From NCBI GenBank assembly GCA_002441525.1, contig DJWH01000058.1:1-10737 (forward strand): a stretch of DNA of 10,737 nucleotides. Reading direction: 5' to 3'. The position numbers and the translations under genes are program-made. The number at the start of each line of letters is the position of its first letter. Position 1 is the first letter of the stretch. The stretch comes from Acholeplasmataceae bacterium UBA6235. Its GTDB lineage: Bacteria > Bacillota_I > Bacilli_A > Acholeplasmatales > UBA5453. The notes under the pieces are model-generated. The model searched no databases and was not told the DNA's origin. It saw only the letters and a program-made list of their open reading frames with translations. This document shows positions 1-7,100 of this stretch, piece after piece.

Positions 1-425
1 CTGGCGCAACCTTCAACCCAAACAACACTGAAAAAATAGATGAGTTGATGCGTTATACAGATTTAATCTTACTCGATATCAAACACATGGATGAGGGTTC
101 ACATCAAACCCTAGTTGGTGCCTCTAATAAGAATGTACTCGCGTTTGCGAGATACTTAGATGCTTTAAATAAAACCGTCTATATCCGACACGTTTTATTG
201 CCAGGGATTACGGGTACACCCACCCAACTTAACGCTTTGAGAAACTTCTTAGATACGCTACACAATGTCAAACAAATCGATATTTTGCCGTATCATACCA
301 AAGGCATTTCTAAATGGAAAACCTTAGGCTTTGAATATGCTTTAATGGACCTAAGAGAACCAACTAAAGAAGAAATCTATGAAGCCCATGATATCTTAAA
401 AACAGCCTATATTTACAAGAAATGA
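1..425 (+). CDS. pflA: Pyruvate formate-lyase activating enzyme, C-terminal part (5' end outside window)
   Basis: This is a radical-SAM enzyme that installs the glycyl radical on pyruvate formate-lyase, allowing anaerobic cleavage of pyruvate to acetyl-CoA and formate in the cytoplasm. Only about the last 140 residues are present. The frame is open from base 3 with no start, reading GATFNPNNTEKIDELMRYTD, so the gene begins upstream; the N-terminal CxxxCxxC cluster motif is not visible. Family blocks seen are LILLDIKHMD, a HQTLVGASN stretch, VYIRHVLLPGITG and the conserved IDILPYHTKGISKWKTLG segment near the end, all in the expected order and spacing of PFL activases. It ends with TGA at 423-425, followed directly by an intrinsic terminator, so it is the last gene of its transcript. 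A pfl gene is probably upstream, but this is not visible. The product call is firm; a paralogous glycyl-radical activase is the only real alternative. Confidence 0.93.
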   Translation, partial: GATFNPNNTEKIDELMRYTDLILLDIKHMDEGSHQTLVGASNKNVLAFARYLDALNKTVYIRHVLLPGITGTPTQLNALRNFLDTLHNVKQIDILPYHTKGISKWKTLGFEYALMDLREPTKEEIYEAHDILKTAYIYKK

Positions 426-428
426 GCT

Positions 429-462
429 AAACCAAGCATACATCACTGTGCTTGGTTTTTTT
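429..462 (+). terminator. Intrinsic terminator after pflA
   Basis: A perfect 10-bp stem joins AAACCAAGCA (429-438) to TGCTTGGTTT (449-458) with a 10-base loop. It runs into a T tract at 456-462. It lies four bases after the pflA stop and closes that transcription unit. Confidence 0.92.
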
Positions 463-467
463 CTTGG

Positions 468-497
468 TTGACAAAATATAGTATCTTGCTATACAAT
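468..497 (+). promoter_or_regulatory. Sigma-A promoter of the PadR operon
   Basis: A perfect -35 TTGACA lies at 468-473. The -10 is either TATACA at 490-495 (spacer 16) or TACAAT at 492-497 (spacer 18). It lies just after the pflA terminator and about 40 bases before the PadR start. The spacer carries an inverted repeat and half of a direct repeat, listed separately, which would let a repressor block polymerase. Confidence 0.75.
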
Positions 498-516
498 ATA
501 CCTGTATCTTGCATAA
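477..516 (+). promoter_or_regulatory. Candidate PadR operator: inverted and direct repeats over the -10 region
   Basis: An inverted repeat TATAG (477-481) and CTATA (489-493), spaced by 7 bases, overlaps the -10 element. In addition GTATCTTGC occurs twice in direct orientation, at 481-489 and 504-512, a 23-base period or about two helix turns. PadR regulators commonly repress their own operon from sites in this position. That this site is bound by the PadR encoded next to it is inference. Confidence 0.45.
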
Positions 517-538
517 CATAATACTAGGGGGATACGTC

Positions 539-862
539 ATGGCCAATAAAGTTCAAATCATCAAGGGTTTTTTAGAAGGCTTCGTTTTGGAGGTACTTTC
601 AAAGGAACCATTGTTCACCCATGAAATCATCGAACGACTCGATACCATGGGATATAAAAACTTAAGCGAGGGTACCATATACCCACTGATGTTACGATTA
701 GAAGCACAATCTTTTATCGTGTACACCAAAGTACCTAACCCATTAGGACCTATGAAGAAACGATATGAAATCACGAAAGATGGTTTTGAAGAATTGGCCA
801 ACATTAAAGCTATTTGGGCAGAATTTAGAACCATTTCCGATGATATATTAGGAGGTAAATGA
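539..862 (+). CDS. PadR family transcriptional regulator
   Basis: This is a 107-residue winged-helix DNA-binding protein of the short PadR class, acting as a dimeric repressor in the cytoplasm. The winged helix spans about residues 6-85. The recognition-helix block EGTIYPLMLRLEAQSFI and the wing motif GPMKKRYEITKDGFEEL are characteristic of the family. The start is the ATG at 539, because AGGGGG (526-531) sits 7 bases upstream and the protein then begins MANKVQIIKG; the in-frame ATG at 509 would overlap the promoter region and lacks a ribosome site. The gene ends one base before the next start, and GGAGG near its end serves as the neighbour's ribosome site, so the two are translationally coupled. 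Effector and targets are unknown; autoregulation through the repeats upstream is likely. Such small PadR genes are often paired with a membrane protein, as here. Confidence 0.92.
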   Translation: MANKVQIIKGFLEGFVLEVLSKEPLFTHEIIERLDTMGYKNLSEGTIYPLMLRLEAQSFIVYTKVPNPLGPMKKRYEITKDGFEELANIKAIWAEFRTISDDILGGK

Positions 863-863
863 C

Positions 864-2309
864 ATGTTTGTATTATCTGGTGAGTATTTAAATCGGTATA
901 AGAAAGTCAAAAGAGTCATTAAAAAACAAACCCGTTCTAGCGTGAAAAGATCAGAAGCTTTACAAGACCTATATAACATCTTTATAGAGCTAGAAATGAC
1001 GGGTGGTTCTTTAGATGAATTTATGAATTTACGTACCTATACGACAGACATCATCGCAACCTTACCGAAGAAGAACAAATATATTCGATGGGGTGTATTA
1101 TCGGGATTAGGGATTGTTTTGATATCCACCATTGTCTATTTAGGTTTATATATACAGGAGTTACAAAAGTATACGGTGTTGGCATCCCCTTCGGTTGAAT
1201 TACTCAATAGAACCATTATTCAATGGGATCCCATTGAGCATGCTGATGGGTATCGTATTTATGTCGATGGTATGTTAAGAGACAACATAGAGGAGACCAG
1301 TTATAATTTGTATCATTTGGATTACGCACGTTCTTATACCATCGAAGTTGAAGCCTACAGCAATCAAAAATACTTCAAAAAGAGTGTCCGAGTACCTATG
1401 TTGGTTTCAACCCCGAGAAAACAAAGCCAAGTGTATGACTTTGGTCAGTTTGTTCAAACATTGATATTTGATGATAACCACAGTGCGCATGTCTTAATTT
1501 CACCAAACTATACAGGAACTTACCGATTGACACCATCTATGATGGATGATCATTATGCCTACTATTTAGAAGATTTAACCACACAAGACAATGTTTTGAT
1601 GTTAAAATCGACTGATTATTTCAGTGTTTTATTAGAAAGTGATCGCGTCTATGAACTCACAGTCAATGATATGAGAAAACTAAATTTGACCATCACGATT
1701 GCTTTATCTGGAGAAGAAAAATACGACAACCTTGAAAACCTCAATAAGACGATAACAAGAGATACATCCTTCTTTGTAGAATACCAAAACTTATCAGGTG
1801 AAGATCAATATTATCAATATACAGGTGACCCTGTTCAAATCAGAGCCTATCAAGGTTTAGCCTATGAAGGTATCGGTTATTACGTTGTATTTTTAGATGA
1901 CAATGTCATCAAAATTCATAAAACCGCGACACGAGTTATTTTCAAGATAACCCATGATGGACCGGGAGAAGCTACGATTGATTTTGAGCATATGACCACG
2001 GATGTAACCAACCTATCCATCCATCAGACGTTTACGTTAACCGGAGATCCCCAAATCATAACACATACGTTTACAGGTGCATCCGATATCATTATTCATT
2101 CAGGTGAGCAAAGGTATGGGATCGCCATCTATACATATGATGGTACACTTGTAAGGGCCTTGGTTCATTCAATTTCTGCAACGGAAATGGTTTATGAAGT
2201 ACCATCGGTTTATATGGCGCAACCAGTAACTATTGTGATTTTTACAATACCAAGCGATGAACCACCAGGCACAGGACCTTCTACGATTACCATTCAACCT
2301 AGTGTATAA
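864..2309 (+). CDS. Single-pass membrane protein with fibronectin-III-like ectodomain, PadR partner
   Basis: I do not recognise a named family for the full 481-residue protein. Residues 1-71 are a basic, helical, presumably cytoplasmic head; its size, its LxxLxxxFxELE-like helix and its place directly behind padR resemble the small HAAS/DUF1048-type domains that accompany PadR genes, though this is only a weak resemblance. A transmembrane helix follows at about 76-98 (start WGVLSGLGIVLI), with no cleavable signal peptide. Residues about 108-178 look like a fibronectin type III domain (IIQWDPIEHADGYRIYVDG, later YTIEVEAYSNQ). The remaining 300 residues are beta-rich, cysteine-free and unassigned, ending in a Pro/Gly/Thr-rich tail. 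The start at 864 has GGAGG at 851-855. It is cotranscribed with padR and ends at a terminator. It could sense something outside the cell or be the regulated surface product; the sequence does not decide. Confidence 0.85.
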   Translation: MFVLSGEYLNRYKKVKRVIKKQTRSSVKRSEALQDLYNIFIELEMTGGSLDEFMNLRTYTTDIIATLPKKNKYIRWGVLSGLGIVLISTIVYLGLYIQELQKYTVLASPSVELLNRTIIQWDPIEHADGYRIYVDGMLRDNIEETSYNLYHLDYARSYTIEVEAYSNQKYFKKSVRVPMLVSTPRKQSQVYDFGQFVQTLIFDDNHSAHVLISPNYTGTYRLTPSMMDDHYAYYLEDLTTQDNVLMLKSTDYFSVLLESDRVYELTVNDMRKLNLTITIALSGEEKYDNLENLNKTITRDTSFFVEYQNLSGEDQYYQYTGDPVQIRAYQGLAYEGIGYYVVFLDDNVIKIHKTATRVIFKITHDGPGEATIDFEHMTTDVTNLSIHQTFTLTGDPQIITHTFTGASDIIIHSGEQRYGIAIYTYDGTLVRALVHSISATEMVYEVPSVYMAQPVTIVIFTIPSDEPPGTGPSTITIQPSV

Positions 2310-2313
2310 AAAT

Positions 2314-2349
2314 AAAAGCACGATTTCTGACGAAGAATTCGTGCTTTTT
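2314..2349. terminator. Bidirectional intrinsic terminator between convergent operons
   Basis: The arms AAAAGCACGA (2314-2323) and TCGTGCTTTT (2339-2348) pair perfectly. The stem continues inward through TTCT/AGAA after one T-T mismatch to a 5-base loop (2329-2333). T tracts exist in both directions: 2345-2349 for the + operon, and TTTTATTTTTA on the - strand for the lipoprotein operon. It therefore ends both convergent transcripts. Confidence 0.9.
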
Positions 2350-2366
2350 GTTACGTTTACGAATGA

Positions 2367-3671
2367 TTAATCAACCCATTGAGTATTTAGACAGTCTGCT
2401 TGTTCAGGTCTGTCATAGATATTGATGAATAGCGCTTCTCTCAAGTTAAGCGTAATTTTGGATAAATCATGGATAGGATTCAGCTTTTTAAAAACAATTG
2501 TAAAGAGTGTTTGTTCGCTGCTTAATCTCGTTTGAACATTCATGTAATTGAAGGATATATGACCATCCATTTCGTGATGGATACCATCCAGATGGTATAT
2601 AACATCTACGATTTGATACTGACTTGTATCGTATAACAGTGACAAATCCAGCCCATTCAGTGAAATATCCCCAGATAAAACAACATCCATTTGAAGTTCA
2701 TCCCAGTTTTCATTTAAAACTTTTAAGATGAATCCATTTTTAAGCGTTTGATACACAGGGTATAGTGTTGTTGTTTCTATAATGGGTCCATAAAATAAGG
2801 CACTATGGGCTAGAGATAAAGCCCATCCAAGGTGTTCTAAACCAAGTTTATGATGAATTGGTAGGGATTCAATCCCTTCACCATAATAACCAAAATCATG
2901 GGTTGTCAGTGAGGCATCATACACATAATTGATGATATAAACTTGTTGTTGGAAATTGGATAACGTAAACCACTTTTGAATAAAAGAAGTAAGGTCAGCA
3001 CTATGTCGATTTTTCTCGACATAGATATCATAAAAATAACGCGTCACATCATGAACAAAGAGATTCAAAGGTAATATCATTTTGGGACTCAATTTAGACC
3101 CTACATAAACATACTCAGCATCCACTTCAAAGGTTTCACCAGTAACGTCTATCAAATATTGCCACTCGATATCAGATGTATACCGATAGTAAAATGTTTG
3201 ATTGTGATAGAACAAATCGACGTTCTCTGTGATGGGTAAAGTAACCACTTGATAATCTGTAATCCAATTCGTATAAGCAGATAATCCCGTATTTTTAGCT
3301 TTCATATAATCGTAAAATGGTTTTAACGTGGATACCAATGTGTCTGAAAATAGTTCAAAGTTGAACAACAACGATACTTTGTTGTATTGGATACGAATGG
3401 TTTGAGGACCAGTAAGCATAAATTTAGAAAGATCTGATTCACTGATCATAGACTGTTTTACAGTTACGATTTCTGTATCACCATTATCTCTTAAAACGCG
3501 AATAGACAGATCCTCATAAGAAAACAATCCGACGATCATTTGATTTTGGTCTGAATTTACGAAGATGTCATATCCAATGATTGGCGATTTAGATGAACAA
3601 CCAGCGATGACTATCATTGATAACAACCACAATGATGCAAGCAGGATTTTTTTGATCTTATATGTTTTCAT
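2367..3671 (-). CDS. Surface lipoprotein with Ig-like domain and C-terminal cohesin-like domain
   Basis: This is a 434-residue exported lipoprotein. A basic N-terminus, a hydrophobic core and the lipobox IAGC put the lipidated cysteine at residue 25. Residues about 32-107 resemble a bacterial Ig-like domain of the Big_3 kind (IIGYDIFVNS, then DLSIRVLRDNGDTEIVTV, GPQTIRIQYN). Residues 109-310 are unassigned. Residues about 313-420 resemble a cohesin: LNGLDLSLLYDTSQYQIVDV followed by GHISFNYMN and TLFTIVFKKL matches, in order, VAGYQMRLLYDANLFELISL, GIISVAFSQ and TLFELSFKVK of the upstream gene's cohesin-like domain. The gene starts 13 bases after the upstream stop, and its ribosome site AGAGG overlaps that stop, so the two are cotranscribed and probably coupled. 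Inference: it anchors the dockerin-bearing binding protein to the membrane. Lipoprotein assignment is firm; the cohesin call is moderate. Confidence 0.87.
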   Translation of the reverse strand: MKTYKIKKILLASLWLLSMIVIAGCSSKSPIIGYDIFVNSDQNQMIVGLFSYEDLSIRVLRDNGDTEIVTVKQSMISESDLSKFMLTGPQTIRIQYNKVSLLFNFELFSDTLVSTLKPFYDYMKAKNTGLSAYTNWITDYQVVTLPITENVDLFYHNQTFYYRYTSDIEWQYLIDVTGETFEVDAEYVYVGSKLSPKMILPLNLFVHDVTRYFYDIYVEKNRHSADLTSFIQKWFTLSNFQQQVYIINYVYDASLTTHDFGYYGEGIESLPIHHKLGLEHLGWALSLAHSALFYGPIIETTTLYPVYQTLKNGFILKVLNENWDELQMDVVLSGDISLNGLDLSLLYDTSQYQIVDVIYHLDGIHHEMDGHISFNYMNVQTRLSSEQTLFTIVFKKLNPIHDLSKITLNLREALFINIYDRPEQADCLNTQWVD

Positions 3672-3684
3672 GTCTTATCTACCT

Positions 3685-6600
3685 CTATAACCAGTACCAG
3701 CCAACATAGTAGTCGCCTACTTTTATGACCACATAAGCATCCAACTGAAGATTGATGAACTGCGTACCATAGACATACGCTGTAACCCCAGTCGGTAGTT
3801 TGGATTCAGCCCAAATCTCATCCCAGGTATTAAATGTACCATAGGTAGAGGCGATGTATGGGATGGCGTTGATTTCATCTAAAGTCAATGGTGTTTCAGA
3901 CGTGTAATGTAATAAATACTCATAATTATGATAAGCTATTGCCTCTTTGACTGTTTTCGCTAATGTGAGGATGTCATAGAGTTCGTATCCATCATTATTT
4001 TTTTTCAAAAGAAATAACAATTCTTGGCCGGTTGTAGTGATAACGACATAACTTTCGATGGCATCGACATGGAGGTTAGCAGCGAGTGTATTCAAATCGC
4101 CAACCATTAGAGCTGCGATACCCAACGAATCGGAAGCGATTGAAGCGATACTATCTTCGTATTGGCTGAGTTTCACTTGAATGAGGCTTTCTGGGGTATC
4201 CCAAGTCTTTTGTTCCATCCCATCTTTCACATAAACTTTACCATTCAGCGCAGAAACTAGGGCGTTATAACTCCAAAGCTCATAAACCATTTGACCTGAA
4301 GCGTTACGGTAAGCTATAGGGATATTGGCAGAGGTTGTATCAATACCAAAATCCATCGTGAAATTCGAACGATTATCATCGGTATACGATGACAAAATGC
4401 CTTGATTAATCGGTACTGAGCCTGAAATTCCGGCGATACCTAAATCGGTATTCGCTTTTTGTAAGAAATCATAATAGTTGCTTGGGAAAGCAACATCCAC
4501 TAAATTGATTTCGATTTTCACATAGTTGTTATGATCAATCAAGCGTTGCTCATATTGAGACTTTAGTTGTTGTGCCATGGTTTGAAAGGCCTGGTTGCCA
4601 CTGGATGAATAAGTCAAATCCAAAGCAATCACAGTATAATTTGAAGCATTACCACGTTCATAATACCCCTCAGTGATGGCTCGATTCACCGCTTGTTCAA
4701 AGAGAGATACGGCTTTGTCTGGAACGAAACCATAGTTATCCTGTCCATACTTAATTAAAATGTCTGCCCCAGCTGGAAGTGTTCTGATTGTTACACCATG
4801 AGGCACATCGATGAAGAAATTAGTTCTTAGTAAAGTATAAACAGGCAGATAAATTTTCGCTTGATTCACTGCGGCTTCATAACGATCAAACCCATAATAC
4901 AAGGCTTGTCTCATCTCTTTATACATCAAAATAGGTTCAGGAACAAAGTTTGGATTAATTGTAACATCCGGGTGTGATTCTATGTAGGCATCTCGTCGTT
5001 CTTCTGTACCAAACCCATTAATTACCAATCGATAAGTTGTTGCGGATGGTATGGTACTTACTCGACTGTCTAAAGCATATTCGAGGGTACGGTTTGTTGG
5101 TAAGTTAGCCATATCGAGTTTACCATCTAAAAATGCTTGGAAAATAAGGTCGGTACCAGTCATAAACTGATAGTGTAAACCTGTAAAGTGATACATGTCT
5201 TTTAGTGGGTGATTCGAATTCTTTTTAAAAGTGAGTTGTTCACCCAAGGTCCAACTATCTAAATAGTAAATACCAGAAGAAGGTGTCGACTCAGGTGAGG
5301 TTGCGTACCCATTAGGGGTGAGTTTTTCTAAAAGTTGTTGGTTTAAAGGCGAGAGTAATGGTGAGGAAAACTGATACTTAACATCAAATGCTGATTTATC
5401 GGTTGTATACTCAATTTCTAAGGTGTTTGAACTACCCGACGCCAGTCTTAAACCAACTTGATTGATACCAATAGTACCGGCTAAAAATTCTGAAGCCCCT
5501 TTGACTTGGTTACTAACAAAATCGTTACCGCCCGTACGAGCTCTAAACCATTGTTGTTGTAAAGCGTATCGATAGGTCCATAAGAAATCCTCCGCATTTA
5601 GCACTTCATGACCACTTGGCAGACCCGATAGGTTTGTATTTGGATGATAAGTCCAAACCAAATTATCTTTAACAGGAATTCGCCAAACTTTAGCGTATAT
5701 CTGTCCATTAATGACGTTTGGATTGACAGGGATTGGCTCAGATTCAGCCAAAGAAGGTTGAAGTTTAAACCCAGTCTTGGTGTCATCGAAGAAGTGATCA
5801 TACAATGACCCACTGAATTGACTGATTATTGCTTCATCCGTATAATTATCACTTATCCAACTATTTAATGTGTATGGGTCTGTACTGTAAGCAGATCTAA
5901 ATGTGAATTCATTTGCGTTTCCATAAGTGTTGCCTGACATCATAACTTGTGAATCATCGGTATTTAATTTAGAAAACGGTACACCAAAACCTAAGACAGC
6001 ATTATGGGTTGGGCTGAATAATTCAACCCTATTGGAAAACATCATGCGTGTCGCGCCTGTAAATAGAGGTACGCCTGCGTAGACATTATCTAGTAGATAG
6101 TTTTCTGCGGCTGCATATATCTTCGCAATCTCGGTATAGTTTAACTCTGTAAAGTCATACAAACCATTGGCTTCTTGAAAAAACTCAAGCGGTACATCAT
6201 TGGTCACATCAGGACCAATAACATCGACTTTGCCAACGATAAAAAGTTGAAGGTAAGCCACATCCAATAAACTGATCTGTCCATCACGATTGATGTCAGC
6301 CAGTTCAATCAAATCATCTTTTAATAATGCTTTTCCTGCCAAATGCAGTTGAATCATCAAAGCGTCTTGTATGGTTACTTGACCATCCATATTTAGGTCA
6401 CCGAACTCACCGACATGAACTGCCATGAAGACATAAGATACGTCTGGAATCGCAGTGAATTGACTACTAGGTCCCATCATAATAATCTCATTGTTAAAGG
6501 TTTGATCTAAAGAGATGACATCGTATTGTCCGTATGGAATGTATGACTTAACCTTGAAGGACAACTCAAATAAAGTGTTGAAGCCTGTGATGGTTTGTTC

Positions 6601-6930
6601 GGTTTGACTGAACGCAACAGAAATGATGCCCGGGTTTTCAATGTTATAGACTAAACCTGGAAATTGACGCTGATCATAATTGAGACTGATTAATTCAAAA
6701 AGATTGGCATCGTAAAGCAGTCGCATCTGATAGCCTGCAACCGGATATGGTGTATCTAGAGTAACATTAATCTTAAAGGTGAGCCCATGGGATGTGTGGA
6801 CATCCTCGGTGGATGAAACCACTGTTACAGCGGTATCCAAGGCTACCAATGTCGTGTAGCTAAAGACAAAAAAGCTCCAAAGACTGATTAAAGATACGAT
6901 AAAAAACCGACGAATATATCGACGAATCAT
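3685..6930 (-). CDS. Secreted cohesin-dockerin-family 5 solute-binding fusion protein
   Basis: The 1081-residue protein begins with a signal peptide (RRYIRRFF, hydrophobic to about 30) and no lipobox cysteine; cleavage may fall near Ala30 or Ala34, or the helix may stay as an anchor. Residues 34-160 form a cohesin-like domain. Residues 177-235 are a type I dockerin with two calcium loops: D178, N180, D182, G183, T186, D189 and D212, N214, D216, G217, S220, D223. Residues about 340-900 match family 5 (OppA/DppA-type) binding proteins: a DPYTLNSW start, LQPSLAES, VWRIPVKDNLVWTY, LPSGHEVLNAEDFLWTYRYAL, MRQALYYGFDRYEAAVN. Residues 262-320 (AAENYLLDNVYAGVPLF) resemble the segment that usually ends that fold. 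Residues 905-1081 are unassigned. GGAGGTGG precedes the ATG. No permease or ATPase gene is adjacent. Substrate is unknown; peptides are the family norm, oligosaccharides are possible. Confidence 0.9.
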   Translation of the reverse strand: MIRRYIRRFFIVSLISLWSFFVFSYTTLVALDTAVTVVSSTEDVHTSHGLTFKINVTLDTPYPVAGYQMRLLYDANLFELISLNYDQRQFPGLVYNIENPGIISVAFSQTEQTITGFNTLFELSFKVKSYIPYGQYDVISLDQTFNNEIIMMGPSSQFTAIPDVSYVFMAVHVGEFGDLNMDGQVTIQDALMIQLHLAGKALLKDDLIELADINRDGQISLLDVAYLQLFIVGKVDVIGPDVTNDVPLEFFQEANGLYDFTELNYTEIAKIYAAAENYLLDNVYAGVPLFTGATRMMFSNRVELFSPTHNAVLGFGVPFSKLNTDDSQVMMSGNTYGNANEFTFRSAYSTDPYTLNSWISDNYTDEAIISQFSGSLYDHFFDDTKTGFKLQPSLAESEPIPVNPNVINGQIYAKVWRIPVKDNLVWTYHPNTNLSGLPSGHEVLNAEDFLWTYRYALQQQWFRARTGGNDFVSNQVKGASEFLAGTIGINQVGLRLASGSSNTLEIEYTTDKSAFDVKYQFSSPLLSPLNQQLLEKLTPNGYATSPESTPSSGIYYLDSWTLGEQLTFKKNSNHPLKDMYHFTGLHYQFMTGTDLIFQAFLDGKLDMANLPTNRTLEYALDSRVSTIPSATTYRLVINGFGTEERRDAYIESHPDVTINPNFVPEPILMYKEMRQALYYGFDRYEAAVNQAKIYLPVYTLLRTNFFIDVPHGVTIRTLPAGADILIKYGQDNYGFVPDKAVSLFEQAVNRAITEGYYERGNASNYTVIALDLTYSSSGNQAFQTMAQQLKSQYEQRLIDHNNYVKIEINLVDVAFPSNYYDFLQKANTDLGIAGISGSVPINQGILSSYTDDNRSNFTMDFGIDTTSANIPIAYRNASGQMVYELWSYNALVSALNGKVYVKDGMEQKTWDTPESLIQVKLSQYEDSIASIASDSLGIAALMVGDLNTLAANLHVDAIESYVVITTTGQELLFLLKKNNDGYELYDILTLAKTVKEAIAYHNYEYLLHYTSETPLTLDEINAIPYIASTYGTFNTWDEIWAESKLPTGVTAYVYGTQFINLQLDAYVVIKVGDYYVGWYWL

Positions 6931-6998
6931 GATTCCACCTCCAATTTGAGACTAAAGTATTCAATTTCTGTTGAATTTATAAACATTTTACATCATTC

Positions 6999-7027
6999 AT
7001 TATAAAAAGCAATACTTATTTTGATAG
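6999..7027 (-). promoter_or_regulatory. Possible promoter of the cohesin/dockerin operon
   Basis: Read on the minus strand, a perfect -10 TATAAT lies at 7004-6999, about 70 bases before the start codon. The position for a -35 (7027-7021) gives only CTATCA or TATCAA, a poor match, so an activator or another promoter may be involved. An inverted repeat ATTCAA-N6-TTGAAT at 6959-6976 lies in the leader of this transcript. Confidence 0.4.
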
Positions 7028-7100
7028 TCTAGAATCAATAAATAAAAAATGTGCAAATAAACGTATCTTCAATGATTGAATCTACATACTTGAGCATCGA

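Noticed and set aside
45..50. TTG/ATG as a start for the pflA fragment
   Set aside because: The frame stays open upstream to the window edge and encodes conserved family sequence, so the gene starts outside the window.
509..538. Upstream in-frame ATG giving padR ten more residues
   Set aside because: It has no ribosome site, lies within the repeat region downstream of the promoter, and the family-like start MANKVQ follows a good AGGGGG at 526-531.
553..834. Open frame on the minus strand inside padR
   Set aside because: It is antisense to a clear PadR gene and has no recognisable product or ribosome site.
5598..5813. Short minus-strand frame inside the solute-binding fusion gene
   Set aside because: It is an out-of-frame shadow of the long coding region with no family features.
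6820..6930. Lipobox in the solute-binding fusion protein
   Set aside because: There is no cysteine in or just after the signal peptide (residues 1-40), so it is not a standard lipoprotein.
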